From NCBI GenBank assembly GCA_020055645.1, contig CM034546.1:96472001-96536000 (forward strand): a stretch of DNA of 64,000 nucleotides. The letters run 5' to 3'. The notes beneath the pieces were generated by a model. That model was given only the letters and a program-made list of their open reading frames with translations, did not search any database and was not told the origin of the DNA. Below are positions 25,535 to 37,051 of this stretch, one piece after another. The DNA is from Tomocerus qinae (taxonomy: Eukaryota; Arthropoda; Collembola; Entomobryomorpha; Tomoceridae). A program made the translations under genes and the position numbers. How positions within the stretch are numbered: position 1 is the first letter of the stretch; each line of letters opens with the position of its first letter.

Positions 25535-25675
25535 GTTGAGAGATGGGCTTTACGGGATGAAGCGTCATCCCACCCCGAAATTCAAGAAAATTTTTTTTCT
25601 CAAAATAGCAAAAAATTATTGTTTTTTGTTATTATTAGCCCCCCCTGAAACTCTGTTCTTTATACGTGCTTGGCT
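25535..25675. repeat. Dispersed C-rich repeat, copy A (intron 2 of P450 copy 1)
   Basis: It shares GATGGGCTTTACGG near one end, a run of Cs and TATACGTGCTTGG at the other end with copy B at 26816-26940. It is probably a short interspersed or MITE-type element. Confidence 0.6.
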
Positions 25676-26137
25676 CCTTATAAACCTACCTGGAAGTATG
25701 TCCATCATTTCATTAATCAGTGGATGACCAAAATCCATAACTCTCTTGTCATGAAAGTGGTCAAAATCCTTAATGAAGATCTGACGAATGAGATCTGGAT
25801 CCGTGATGTAAACATGAGGGACTCTACCCTCGAACACCTTAATTTGGTACAATAAAACGAAGATGAGAATAGAACTAAATTGTGATTTTTCTTATATCTT
25901 ATGAATAGAAAAACTTACTCCCCAAATGGATCCATACTTGCTCCAATTATTTATATCCTCCTCATGAGCAACTATTTTGTGCAAATTGGGATAACTCCCA
26001 AATAAAAAATGCGGCTTTACCACTGGAATACCTTTCATCTTTTCGAAGTGTCCGTAATTCCATCTTGCATAGACTATTAGGGCTGTTGCAGCCCCTACAA
26101 GAGCCGTAACAATGAAGTATAGTATTGTCTCTAACAT

Positions 26138-28894
26138 GTTTGTTACTGGAGCTTAATGTAATGGGGTTTTACTCTGCAACTGGAACTCTATTTTGCCTTT
26201 TTTAGTCCAGGAACGTCCAGTTAGTGATTGAACTTCTGCAGTAGTAATTAAATTTAATCATGCAGGTACAGAAAGTAATTGGCAATGAAGATTAAGTACA
26301 TGAAAGCAATAAGTTAGCAACGCAGCTTCTTATGGGAATGCCTGTTCTATCTATGTGTCTGTCTGTGTGTGTTATATATTGGGTCCACCTTCAATCTAGC
26401 AAGTTGCCTAGTGTGTCTTGTCCCGTCTCGTCGTATCATTGCATTTACCCCTCTGTGTTTACAGTTTACGGTGGTTTTTTAAATCATTCAATTTAAGCTT
26501 AACCTTGATCTGAGTGGAAAAGTTCCATCTTAGTTCAATTCATTTTTAATACTATAAGACATGACAAACATGTTAGGAGCTAACTTAATACAAATATTTA
26601 CAAGGGACATTAAAAATTCTCCAATTGATATATTATCTTATGGAGGTACGACAAACAAAACGATTGCTTCAATTCTTTTTTATTTTTGAGAATTGAATAA
26701 ATACAACCAACTTTCGGTGGTTTTTTACAGGAATCGCTAATGATTAGGGATTTTTCGGTCTGTCTGTGTATCTGTTTATCTGATACCACGTAACTTTGGA
26801 CTGGAGCAAGGACGTATTGAGGGATGGGCTTTACGGACTGAAGCCCCCCCGAAATCCAAGAATATATATGATTGAAATATCTGTTGGAAATCTTAGCCTT
26901 AGCCCCCCCCCCCCCCAAAAAGTTCTGTATACGTGCTTGGACGGGACAAACATTTTCGAGGTCTGTCTTCGGATTATGAAGGCAAAGGTCATCAAGAGAA
27001 ACCAGTTTTTATGATTTCATTCACCCCCGTCTGGCGAAGTGGGTAACTTTCGTTCTATATATCGTAGAAAGTCGTGTAATAGCTCTTTCAAAAGAGGACA
27101 GTTTCTTATACAATATTTTTGACTCTTAACAACTTCCTTTGGCTTCTAATCATTTCTTATCACTTCTAATCCCATATTTCAACTTCGTTCGCTCCACTGT
27201 TACTTGACTGGTTTTTATTGCACCATATGAACCTTGACCTTTTTGTGACCTTTGACACCCCCGATTTCTGACCTACGCCTGTGTTACCACGTTTATTGTT
27301 ATTGTTTCTTGCAGCCATTGCTGCACATTTATTCCTTTAAATTGTTTCGGTTGCATTTTTTCGTGATGGTTATCTTGACTGAAGTTCTATTAACGAAGTC
27401 ACACAATTCAGTAAGCATCCATAAGTTAGGAATATAAGGCAAACTTATTACGACTTTTGGACCCCTTAGCAGTAGCATGTTAATAAAGTTACAACATGAT
27501 CAGACGGTATAAGCAGGCGCACCCACGGAGCTAATGCATGCACACTACAATCTTCCAAGAGATAATATTCACTTTTTTCACACTATTGATTAGAGACTCT
27601 TGTCATGTTATAATTCTTATGTATTCTCAGTTATATAGGCTAAGTAATCGTTTTAATGTTGCGAGCAGATGCTAATGCAATTGTGCATTTCTTGTTTGTC
27701 ATTTCGTTTGAAATATTCCTATGCCAGTGTGTATAATAATAAAATGCAAATGAAATATTTCACTGCTTGCTTTAATTATGACCGAGGCCGTATAATCTTT
27801 ATTCTCCAACCTTGTTAAAATTCCTAACTTGTGAGATTTCTGTTAAACGAGTTTCTTTCTGATAAACCAAACCTTTCTACAGTTAAAGTTTTTCCTGCAG
27901 CATTTAATAACATTCAGCAGGTATTTGAATCACTACTGTAAAGAAACAAAAGAGAATGAAAGAAATTTGGAGTTTAGTGGTAACACTTGCAGGAAAATGG
28001 CCCACAGATGAAACTGCAATTCTTTGAATCTCCGCCATTGATTAACTTGTCCCAAACCACTGCTAAGCAATGTAAAATGTAGGGTCATAGCAGTAGTAGA
28101 GTCAAAAGCGTTCCCTTTTTTGTCCAGCTATTGGCAGCGAGCGATCAATGATCATTACATAATACATAATACACACTCTAACGAATTTATAACAAACGAC
28201 AATGCCTGCAATACTCAATGCCCTCAGAGCCGAAATACTTTACCGGATTCGCTAATATAATGTATCCATCGCACAGCCAACACACACTCTTGTCAGATGG
28301 ACTCATCTCTTGTTTGTAATACAATCAAACCAAGTAAAAATAATAATATTACAGCATTTAACGCAATATTGTTACTTGTATGTGTGATTCAAGCAGTGGA
28401 CCTCTCTTAAGTAGCTCTGGTATTAATCTCGTATTCTCGTCTCATCCCCACCATTATTCTTCCAACTTTCCATATACCAATTACTATACTTCCGAGGTTA
28501 GATCAGTTTACTTTATTCTTGTTGTCTAATTAATTACTTTGTAAAATCATCAGAATTTTCATATAAGTTTTCGAAGTAATATATGATTTTAATTTTGAAG
28601 AAGTCAAAAATCTCAATTCCTTTCCAGAAGGAGTAATACATAAGCTGTTAGAGGAACAGTTAGCAGTGATTTATGATATGTGCTGAATAATTTAGTAGAC
28701 ATTTTAAATAGTAGTTACTAAAGGTTGATAAACGCAAAAGATTGATAAAGAATTTCTAGCACATTTAATTGGCAATTTAATATAGAAGATCTCAATTTAT
28801 TTTGTGTAATAAAACAGAAGAGAACTTCATTAGGATTAGGATGGAACTTTATATACATTAGACAAGACGCATGTACATTACATTTATTGGTATA
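26138..28894. other. Intergenic between P450 copies 1 and 2, repeat-rich
   Basis: About 26140-26690 resembles the 5' flank of copy 2 (31370-32050), so the duplicated unit includes upstream sequence. The C-rich repeat copy B is at 26816-26940, including a run of about 15 Cs at 26901. Nothing else was recognised from 27000 to 28700. Before 28895, the 3' flank of copy 2 resembles that of copy 3. Confidence 0.6.
26816..26940. repeat. Dispersed C-rich repeat, copy B
   Basis: This is the second copy of the element at 25535-25675. The ends read CAAGGACGTAT and, inverted, CAAGCACGTATA, suggesting short terminal inverted repeats. Confidence 0.55.
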
Positions 28895-31364
28895 CTATGG
28901 GCCTTGCATTTTCCTCTTCGTGATTTTCAAAATAACAGGCTGATACTGGACCATGAAAGTTCTTCCTGGTTTGAATTTCAATTTGGTTTTCTCACATGTC
29001 TCGAAATAGAAATCTTTTAAAATTGTTGCGAGGGTCAGTTTGATTTCTTCTTGAGCGAATCGCATCCCTATACAATTATGGGGACCTTGTCCAAATGGCA
29101 TGAATGTATATTGATTCAATTTATCTTTGTTTTCTGGGAGAAATCGTTCAGGTTCAAATTGGTCAGGATTGGAGAAATTTTTTGGATTGTAGTGAATAGC
29201 ATAATTTGGTACCTGGAGATTCAAAATAATTTACACAAAATGCCATTTAATCTCTAAGCTTTAATAATTAAATTATTAAATTAAACCGAAGTTAAGGTCA
29301 CTTTAGACTCATCCTATTCCCATCGTTATGCTATTTCTATACAGATTTTTGAGTTTATACTTCGATTGATACTATCGTTATAGTGATGTTATCACATTCA
29401 TATAACTTTCATATTCATATAATTCTTGGACACTTTATACTCATGCTTTTCATATTCTAATTCTATCGTTGTCAAGAAAAACCTCAGTTGAACAAAGTTC
29501 AACTTTCAGAAAATTGAAACTCCCTTGAAAGCCATTTTGTGTATTGTAGTAGGGACTCAAATTACGACTTTTCTATTTAGTTGCCACAGTTACGGATCTA
29601 CTGTAGTGGGAGTGCCACCCTCTGTTTCTTTCGTAATTTTGTCAATTTTATCACTTTATACCTTTGATTTGACGTTTGAATGATACACGAAGACGATAGG
29701 AATGCAATGCAAATAGGACAACCTAAAAAATAGTGTAAAGTGTTGCTGGGAATACCACTCGAAACTGTTAATAATATGATATGACAACGATAGAAATAGA
29801 ATGAGTCTAAAGTGGCCTTTAATTACCTGAACTACTTGACCCTTTTTAAAGTGTAATCCAGCCGGCTCGTAAGACCAGTTTTTTTGACAAGCTCGTTCTA
29901 CGCGAATGACAGGGGAGGTCATTCTGAGAGTTTCATTTATACAAGCATTCAAGTAAACTAATTCTCCCAAAGTTTCGTGCTCGATTTTCCCGTTATTCTT
30001 CTTCAAATATCCGTCGATTTCTTCTATGAGCTTTTGTTGCTTATCTTGGTTGCTGGCCAATCGGTATGACATCATTGTTAGAGTGGTGGCCGTTGTATCG
30101 AAACCAGCAAACAAAAAGATTATAGCCTGAGCCATGACCGTGTCTTCTGTAATTCCTAGCCTTTTGAATTTTTCAGTAGATGTATTATCCAGCATATCAT
30201 TTAATACATCAATGAAATCATTGTATTTTACTCCAGATTTCTTTCTTATTTTCATTACGTCTCCAAGTACTTTTCCGAAAAAGTTCACAGCCTCATTTGG
30301 GAAAAAAGGAGTAAGACTTGCTAGTGCAGGGAATGTATCTAAAAAAAAGTATTCAATTATGGTAATAAGAATTGTTTCAAATATTTAAATTTCCTCAAGA
30401 ACTTACGGACGACTGAGAGCATGAAATTAACGTGCTCGTCGTCATCCCCGGTGAGTGTGCGGACCATCTTAACAAAAATATTGTCGGGGTCCTTGATTGC
30501 CGAGACCTTTGTGCCAAATGCACACCTTGCCACTACATCCGTAGTTAAACATGAAAAAGCCCTAAAATTAACAAAATTATAATATATACGACATAAATAC
30601 ATAACTATTATCACTATTATATATCAAGATGTTTAACAACTTACTTTTTCAAATCGAACTCCTGGCTATCAACTGTACTAGTGCTTTTTATGTGATCGAA
30701 TAGTTCATTAACGCATTCTGTCATTTGATGGCTCATACTACGTAATTTCCCAGTGGTCAATACTGGTGAACAAAAATTCCTCACAACTTTCCATTTTTCT
30801 CCTGTAAGTTTACAATCACATTTTCCTTTAGAATCAAGCTACTATGCGCTATGACTATATGAATAGGTTCCTAAATAAATAAGGGAGACGGATAGCCACG
30901 TATCAACCTATACCTGGAAGGAACTCCATCATTTCATTAATAAGGGGATGACCTAAATCTAAAATTCTCTTATCATGGAAGTGGTCAAAATCCTTAATGA
31001 AGATCTGACGAATGAGATCTGGATCCGTGATGTAAACATGAGGGACTCTGCCTTCGAATACCTTAATTTGGTACAATAAAACGAAGATGAAAATAGAACG
31101 AAATTATGATTTTTCTTATATCTTATGATGAGTAGAAAAACTTACTCCCCAAATGGATCCATACTTCCTCCAATTATTTATATCCTCCTCATGAACAACT
31201 ATTTTGTGCAAATTCGGATAACTCCCAAATAAAAAATGCGGCTTTACCACTGGAATACCTTTCATCTTTTCGAAGTGTCCGTAATTCCATCTTGCATTGG
31301 CTATTAGGGCTGTTACAGCCCCTACAAGAGCCGTAACAATGAAGTATAGTACTGCCTCTAACAT
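28895..31364 (-). CDS. Cytochrome P450 copy 2 (CYP3 clan), six exons, 502 residues
   Basis: Minus-strand exons are 31364-31146, 31061-30914, 30801-30645, 30561-30407, 30338-29827 and 29212-28895; the total is 1509 nt with consistent phases. An N-terminal anchor is followed by a basic W-N-Y-G-H linker and a proline-rich hinge. Helix C has W-K-V-V-R, helix I has AGFDTT at about residue 304, the K-helix E-T-L-R is at about 362, then P-E-R-F and the haem loop FGQGPHNCIG with its Cys at about 444. The family is an ER-bound haem-thiolate monooxygenase; CYP3-clan members of arthropods often oxidise xenobiotics. The substrate cannot be inferred. Intron 5 holds a TTAA-flanked MITE immediately beside the donor site. 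Confidence 0.93.
29292..29822. mobile_element. TTAA-flanked MITE in intron 5 of P450 copy 2
   Basis: TTAA at 29292-29295 and 29819-29822 encloses about 523 bases. The inverted ends GGTCACTTTAGACTCAT and AGGCCACTTTAGACTCAT (right end read inward) extend about 40 bp with mismatches. Copy 3's intron 5 is only about 100 bases, so the size difference is the insertion. No transposase frame is present. Confidence 0.75.
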
Positions 31365-32050
31365 GTTTGTTACCGGAGCTTAATGCAATGGGGTTTTACT
31401 GTACAGCTTCAACATAATGCTTTTCTTAGTCCAGAAACTTCCCGTTAGTGACTGAACGTTTTCTGCAAATGTTATAATATTTAAGCATAGCGTATAATTA
31501 TAGACGATAGACAGTAACTGGCAATGTTAACTAAGTACATGAAAACAAGTTATAGCTTGGAGGAGTATTGAGGCAAATAATAACTACCATGCAATAGGGT
31601 CCCTGCTGAATGTAAAATGCAATCTTACTGATATTATGTATAAACCTGGGTAGATACGACCTTGTTTGTGGATTTGCAACGTATTATTTTTATTTATTAG
31701 AAGCGTAGCTTCTTATGGGAATGCCTGATTGATTGGTCACCTTTGGCCGAGCTAGTTGCAGTTGTCTAGTCCCGTCTCGTCGTATCATTCTACGCTTCTG
31801 TTTATACCGTTTGTTTATGATGTTCTGTTTATCATTCAATTTAAGTTCAACCTTGATCTTGATGGAAATAAAAATTTATATCTCATTTCAATTCATTTTT
31901 ATGCACTACATGACATGACAAATATGTCAGCAGCTACCCCAATACAAATATTTACAAGGGACATTAAAAATTCTTCAATTGATACCTTATCTTCTAGAGG
32001 TCAAAACGACAGTTTAAACTGTCTTTTTGTTTTTGAGAATTGAATAAATG
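31365..32050. repeat. Duplicated 5' flank of P450 copy 2
   Basis: Blocks such as GCTTCTTATGGGAATGCCTG, CCCGTCTCGTCGTATCATT and ATTTACAAGGGACATTAAAA occur here and in the same order upstream of copy 1 (26320-26630). Shared promoter sequence is therefore likely. Confidence 0.7.
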
Positions 32051-32339
32051 CAACCTACTTACGGTGGTGTTTCTACAGTCTATGATTGTTAATGATTATG
32101 TATTACAATATTGTAAAATTTACAATCATACTCGTTAGTTAAGCACATTGTTGTCCAATCAAGCTTTGACTATTATTATGTTACTACAATTATTATTGTT
32201 GTTTCTTTTAACCATTACTTATCGTTTAAAATTGTTTCGGTTGCATTTCTTTCCAGAAGTAGTGAATACATAACCTAATAACTTATTATGAGCACAATAA
32301 GGGGTGTTTGGTGTTTTGTAGTATAGGTGATGTTATATA

Positions 32340-32520
32340 CAGGGTCTGGAAAATATAACTGGGACATAGGGCTTATGCAGTGTCGGTAAGCAATACAACT
32401 TAGGTTAAGAGTACCAGGAACCATGGACAATGCCAAAACCCCTTGGATTGTATTCTAATGTATTTTTGGACACTGCTATGCATTAACTCTATATGTCCCA
32501 GTTATATTTGTCGGACCCTG
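32340..32520. mobile_element. TA-flanked MITE, 181 bp (Tc1/mariner style)
   Basis: Terminal inverted repeats of about 30 bp begin CAGGGTCTGGAAAATATAAC on the left and CAGGGTCCGACAAATATAAC on the right read inward. Both are followed by TGGGACATA. TA dinucleotides flank both ends. There is no coding capacity. A palindromic AT/TG-rich tract follows at about 32523-32600. Confidence 0.8.
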
Positions 32521-32846
32521 TATACACACACATCCATACATGCATACATATGTATATATATGTATAACATACATATATATATGTTGTATAGTTGATGTAT
32601 AGTTGATGAATCAAAGAACCTAGAACACAGTATATATGATATAAGTAGTAGTGTGTTTAAAGGAGATCACATGCAAATGATTGAAAAAGAATTTTTATCC
32701 CATTTTTAATAGGCAAAAATTTACAGAGATGAATAATTCAATTAATTTTGTGTAGGTTAATAAAACAGAAGAGAACTTTGTTAGAATGGAGATTTATACA
32801 CATAATGACATTACGCATATACCTACATTACATTTCTTAGTATATA

Positions 32847-34820
32847 TTACGAGCCTTGCTTTTTCCTCTTAGCGATATTCAAAATAACAGGCTGATATTG
32901 GACCAAGAAAGTTCTTCCTGGTTTGAATATCAATTTGGTTTTCTCACACGTCTCGAAATAGAAATCTTTTAAAATTGTTACGAGGGTTAGTTTAATTTCT
33001 TCTTGAGCAAATCTCATTCCAATACAATTATGGGGACCTTGCCCAAATGGCATGAAGGCATATTGATTTAATTTATCTCTGTTTTCTGGGAGAAATCTTT
33101 CCGGTTCGAATTGGTCTGGATTGTGGAAATTTTTTGGATCGTAGTGCACAGCATAATTTGGTACCTGCAAATTTAAAATTATATTTGTACTAAAGTATAT
33201 AAATTGTCATTAATAAAGATTCATTATGCTTTAAAATTAGCCTATATGCTGAGCTAAACTACCTGAACGACTTGACCCTTTTTAAAGTGTAATCCAGCTG
33301 GTTCGTATGTCCAGTCCTTTTGACAAACTCTTTCGACGCGAATGAGAGGAGAGCACATTCTGAGAGTTTCATTCATGCAAGCATTCAAGTAAATTAATTC
33401 TCCCAAAGTTTCGTGCTCGATTTTCCCGTTATTCTTCTTCAAATATCCGTCGATTTCTTCTATGAGCTTCTGTTGCTTATCCTGGTTATTGGCCAATCGG
33501 TATGACATCATTGTTAAAGTGGTGGCCGTTGTATCGAATCCTGCCAATAAAAAAACTATGGCCTGAGCCATTACTGTGTGCTCTGTAATCCCTAGCGCTT
33601 TGAATTTGTCAGTAGATGTGTTATCCAGCATATCATTCAATACATCAATGAAATCATTGTATTTAACTCCAGATGTTTTTCGTAATTTCATTACGTCTCC
33701 AAGTACTTTTCCGAAAAAGTTTACAACCTCATCAGGAAGAAAAGGCCTTAGGTTTGCAACAGACGGGAATGTGTCTGAAAATATTTAAAGAGCATAAAAA
33801 TCGGGCGTGCTTTAGTGAGCTTGAAAATTAAAATGACCTTACGGACGAATGGAAGCATGAAGTTGACGTTTTCATCGTTGTCCCCAAGTCTACGGACCAT
33901 TCTTACAAAAATATTGTCGGGATCCTTGATTGCCGAGACCTTTGTCCCAAATGCACACCTGGCCACTACATCAGTAGTTAAACATGAAAAAACCCTAGTT
34001 GCAAGAAAAATATCTTAGATAATTGTAGGTTAGTAATTACTAGTATTATTGTCTGATTGAAGAAAACAGATTAAACAAGGTTATAGGTTTGCTGGGTGGG
34101 GTACCACAACCTAAAAAATATTAACAGCGTACTTTTTCACGTCATATTCTTGACTATCTGTTGTACTGGTGCTTTTTATATGATCAAACAGTTCAGTAAT
34201 AGATTCCATCATCTGGTAACTCATGCTACGCAGTTTCCCAGTTGTCAATGCCGGCGTACAGAAATTCCTCACAACTTTCCATTTTTCTCCTATAAGTTAA
34301 ATTTGAAGTATTGCAACAGTTTTTTAAAATTCTGGTACTCTTAGCTAATGAATACGTTTCGACAAACTTGCCTGGAAGTATATCCATCGTTTCATTTATC
34401 ATTGGATGACCAAAATCTATGATTCTCTGGTCGTGAAAGTGGTCAAAATCCTTAATGAAGATCTGACGTATGAGATCTGGATCCGTGATGTAAATATGAG
34501 GGACTCTGCCTTCGAACACCTTAATTTGGTACAATAAAACGAAGATGAGAAGAAAACTAAATTGCGATATTTCTTAATATCTTAGGAATAGAAAAACTTA
34601 CTCCCCAAATGGATCCGTACTTCCTCCAATTATTTATATCCTCCTCATGAACAACTATTTTGTGCAAATTGGGATAACTCCCAAATAAAAAATGCGGTTT
34701 TACTACCGGAATACCTTTCATCTTTTCAAAGTGTCCGTAATTCCATCTTGCATAGATTATTAGGGCTGTCACAGCCCCTACAAGAGCCGTAACAATGAAG
34801 TATAGTACTGTCTCTAACAT
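32847..34820 (-). CDS. Cytochrome P450 copy 3 (CYP3 clan), six exons, 501 residues
   Basis: Minus-strand exons are 34820-34602, 34519-34372, 34289-34133, 33994-33843, 33774-33263 and 33164-32847; the total is 1506 nt. Exon boundaries and phases are the same as in copies 1 and 2, with one codon fewer in exon 4. All P450 signatures are present (AGFDTT, E-T-L-R, P-E-R-F, FGQGPHNCIG). Intron 2 starts with GC (CCAG|GCAAGT), a GC-AG intron, where the other copies have GT. The intron 3 donor is the unusual GTACGC. It is the most diverged copy at nucleotide level. The upstream flank is not obviously shared with the other two. Confidence 0.92.
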
Positions 34821-36147
34821 GCTTGTTACTAGTGCTCTATGAAATAAGATTTTATTTCTTCAAACTCTTGTTCTTCTTAGTACTTCGTTTAGAGATTGAA
34901 TTTCATGAAAACAAAGTTAATGTTTTATGGAAACATCAAGTGACAGAGGCAGTAATCTACATGAAATTATAAAAATAGATAAGGGAGAATAGGATCAATT
35001 GATAACGACAATAATCCCCTAATGAGTGTTATTTAGCTCTACATAAGCTGGATCTGGATGTGAACTTGTGTGCAAACTTGCAGCGTGTACATTATCCCTG
35101 CATGTATGGATGGTGTCTATAGTTGTATGCATGGACACAGTGACCACTTTAGTAAAAAATGACAGTTAATATGTATATGTGGGTAGATTTGCATATATCT
35201 GTTTTACCGACATAGTTATAAGAATAAGTGAATATCAGCTATAGGTATAGGATTGTGTACTAATAGGAATAGGATGGTATCTTTCGTAAATAACCATTAA
35301 TTTAAGATACGACTCAACAACACCAGGCAGTTTGACATTAAAAAAATTTTCGTACCTATTCAATATTTGCAAGCACAGACAGCCTTGAAATCATTATCCT
35401 TATGCAACGAAGATTACTCAACACGTTATTCTATCTTCACACATTATAGTAAAAAATTTTCACATGTCAAGTGTCATTTTATTTATGTTCATCCTTGATC
35501 TTGCCTTTGTGTGGATTTCATTTCTATTTAAGCTCAATTCCAATGGGATACTAAAAATTAAAATCTCGAATGATAACTTATGATATTAGCCTAATGATAT
35601 TAGCAATAGATATAGGTAGGTAAACTCTAATTAAAAACTCTGATTTGAGAAATAAAAAAATAGACTTATTTTTATATGCTTCTACAGTGTATTACTTTTA
35701 AGTTATGTATCGGGAAAATGCTGTACTCTTCCCTTTGTTATGTTTGTTATTTTGACCTTTGAACCAAGTATGCTTATAAACACATTGCTGATGGCCTAAT
35801 TACTTATTGGTGTAGTTTTATCTTAAACCCCATCCTTGGGATATGCAGTACAGTACAGTGTCTGTAGGTCGCTACTGCTACTCTTATTATCTTCACCCTT
35901 TTGTCAACACAATTTTGGAATTTTGTGCTATGTTATTCAAAGCAATGCTATTATTTATGGAGGACTCTTGTTCATTTTCGACATTATTGTTTGCTCCATC
36001 TTTTTGAGTTTCTGAACGAAGTTATAGATACATTTTGTTTGCCATTTTGACTTTCAGTAGTATCATTGTATACACTATTTATTGAATGTACTGTACTAGG
36101 CAATCAATGAATGCATAATGAAAACCAAACAAAATATGTTGCTTTAA
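34821..36147. other. Intergenic, nothing seen
   Basis: This lies upstream of P450 copy 3 and downstream of the ricin-like gene. No exon or clear repeat was recognised. Confidence 0.55.
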
Positions 36148-37051
36148 TTATGTACAATTCCAAAAGTCCGTACAACTAAGCCCAGGGACATGGGTTTCTT
36201 CTACCAGGTTAAAATTCCAGACTTGGGACTTAGATGAGTTGCATTTTGATAAACCTAAGCTTTTGTTTTCCCTGCAAGATATAATATTCATGAATGAGGT
36301 AAAATGGGTAAAATTTGAAGATAACGCAAAAGAGTCTCTTACCCACGACTGAAAAAGCAATTCTTGGAAACTCCGTCATTGATGAGGTATCCCAGTTTAT
36401 CTGTCTTCTCGCTGACTAGGGTCGTTGAAACCAAATTCCGAAAATAGTTCACAAAATCCCCGGAAATATTTACGTAAACCGGGTTTTTTAAATGTAATGT
36501 ATGTACCACTGCTGAAGATATTCTTATGTTTTGATCATCTTTAAAGATAATAAAATAATAGACAAAATCTAAGATTAAAGCTATTAATGTCCTAGTACAA
36601 AAGCAATATTTCGAAAACAATGAATTAGGTGCGTTGTACTTGCGTATCGCATAATCCATTGATGCTCAGATACATCTTGACATGGTTTAGTAATGGCAGT
36701 TCCATACGTCATGAGTTTTCCGGGTATTAACTTTCCCAGAGGTCCTGCAACTATACACTATTTAAAAGCAATTAATAACAATAATGACTTATTCATAGCA
36801 ATTAAGCAATTAGGACATCAACAAACTTCATTTTACATGTGTAATGAGTCATGAGTGTGAATGAGTGAGTAATAATTGATTAATGATGCATTGAAACTTT
36901 AAAGTTATAAGTTATAAAAATTAATTTGTCTTGCCAAATTGTCTCCTTCATTTTGGACGTAATATTCTGCTCCGTCAATGATTGTTGATTTTACTAAAAT
37001 TAATTCTACAGATAGTAACAGTAATACTAGTTCTAAAACAATGTTGCCCAT
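36148..37051 (-). CDS. Secreted ricin-B-like beta-trefoil protein 2, four exons
   Basis: Minus-strand exons are 37051-36935, 36757-36640, 36538-36343 and 36271-36148; the total is 555 nt, about 184 residues, phases 0, 1 and 2. The first intron is GC-AG (TTTG|GCAAGA to AAATAG), the only choice that keeps frame. After a signal peptide come an EYYVQNEGDNL strand at the exon 1 end and Q-x-W-like motifs (EHQWIMRY, SQVWNF). Exon 1 ends at the same point of the fold, and intron phases are the same, as in the gene at 11739-12545, so the two are paralogues. Carbohydrate binding is a family-based guess. Sequence similarity between the two is low by eye. Confidence 0.65.

Larger units (their letters stand above)
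22615..26137 (-). pseudogene. Cytochrome P450 copy 1 (CYP3 clan), exon 3 split by an insertion
   Basis: Minus-strand exons are 26137-25919, 25837-25690, exon 3 in two pieces (25420-25331 and 23904-23838), 23728-23574, 23509-22998 and 22923-22615. Without the insertion these would give about 499 residues, like the two neighbours. An N-terminal membrane anchor, helix-C W-K-V-V-R, helix-I AGFDTT, E-T-L-R, P-E-R-F and the haem motif FGQGPHNCIG are all present, so the product would be an ER monooxygenase. The insertion lies in coding sequence between duplicated TTAA sites. All other exons stay open and splice sites are intact, so inactivation looks recent, or the insertion may be removed as an intron (see findings). 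The terminal exon is nearly identical to that of copy 2. Confidence 0.7.

Noticed and set aside
32523-32600. AT/TG-rich tract with ATATGTATATATATG palindromes
   Set aside because: Simple-sequence DNA next to a MITE; no further significance supported.
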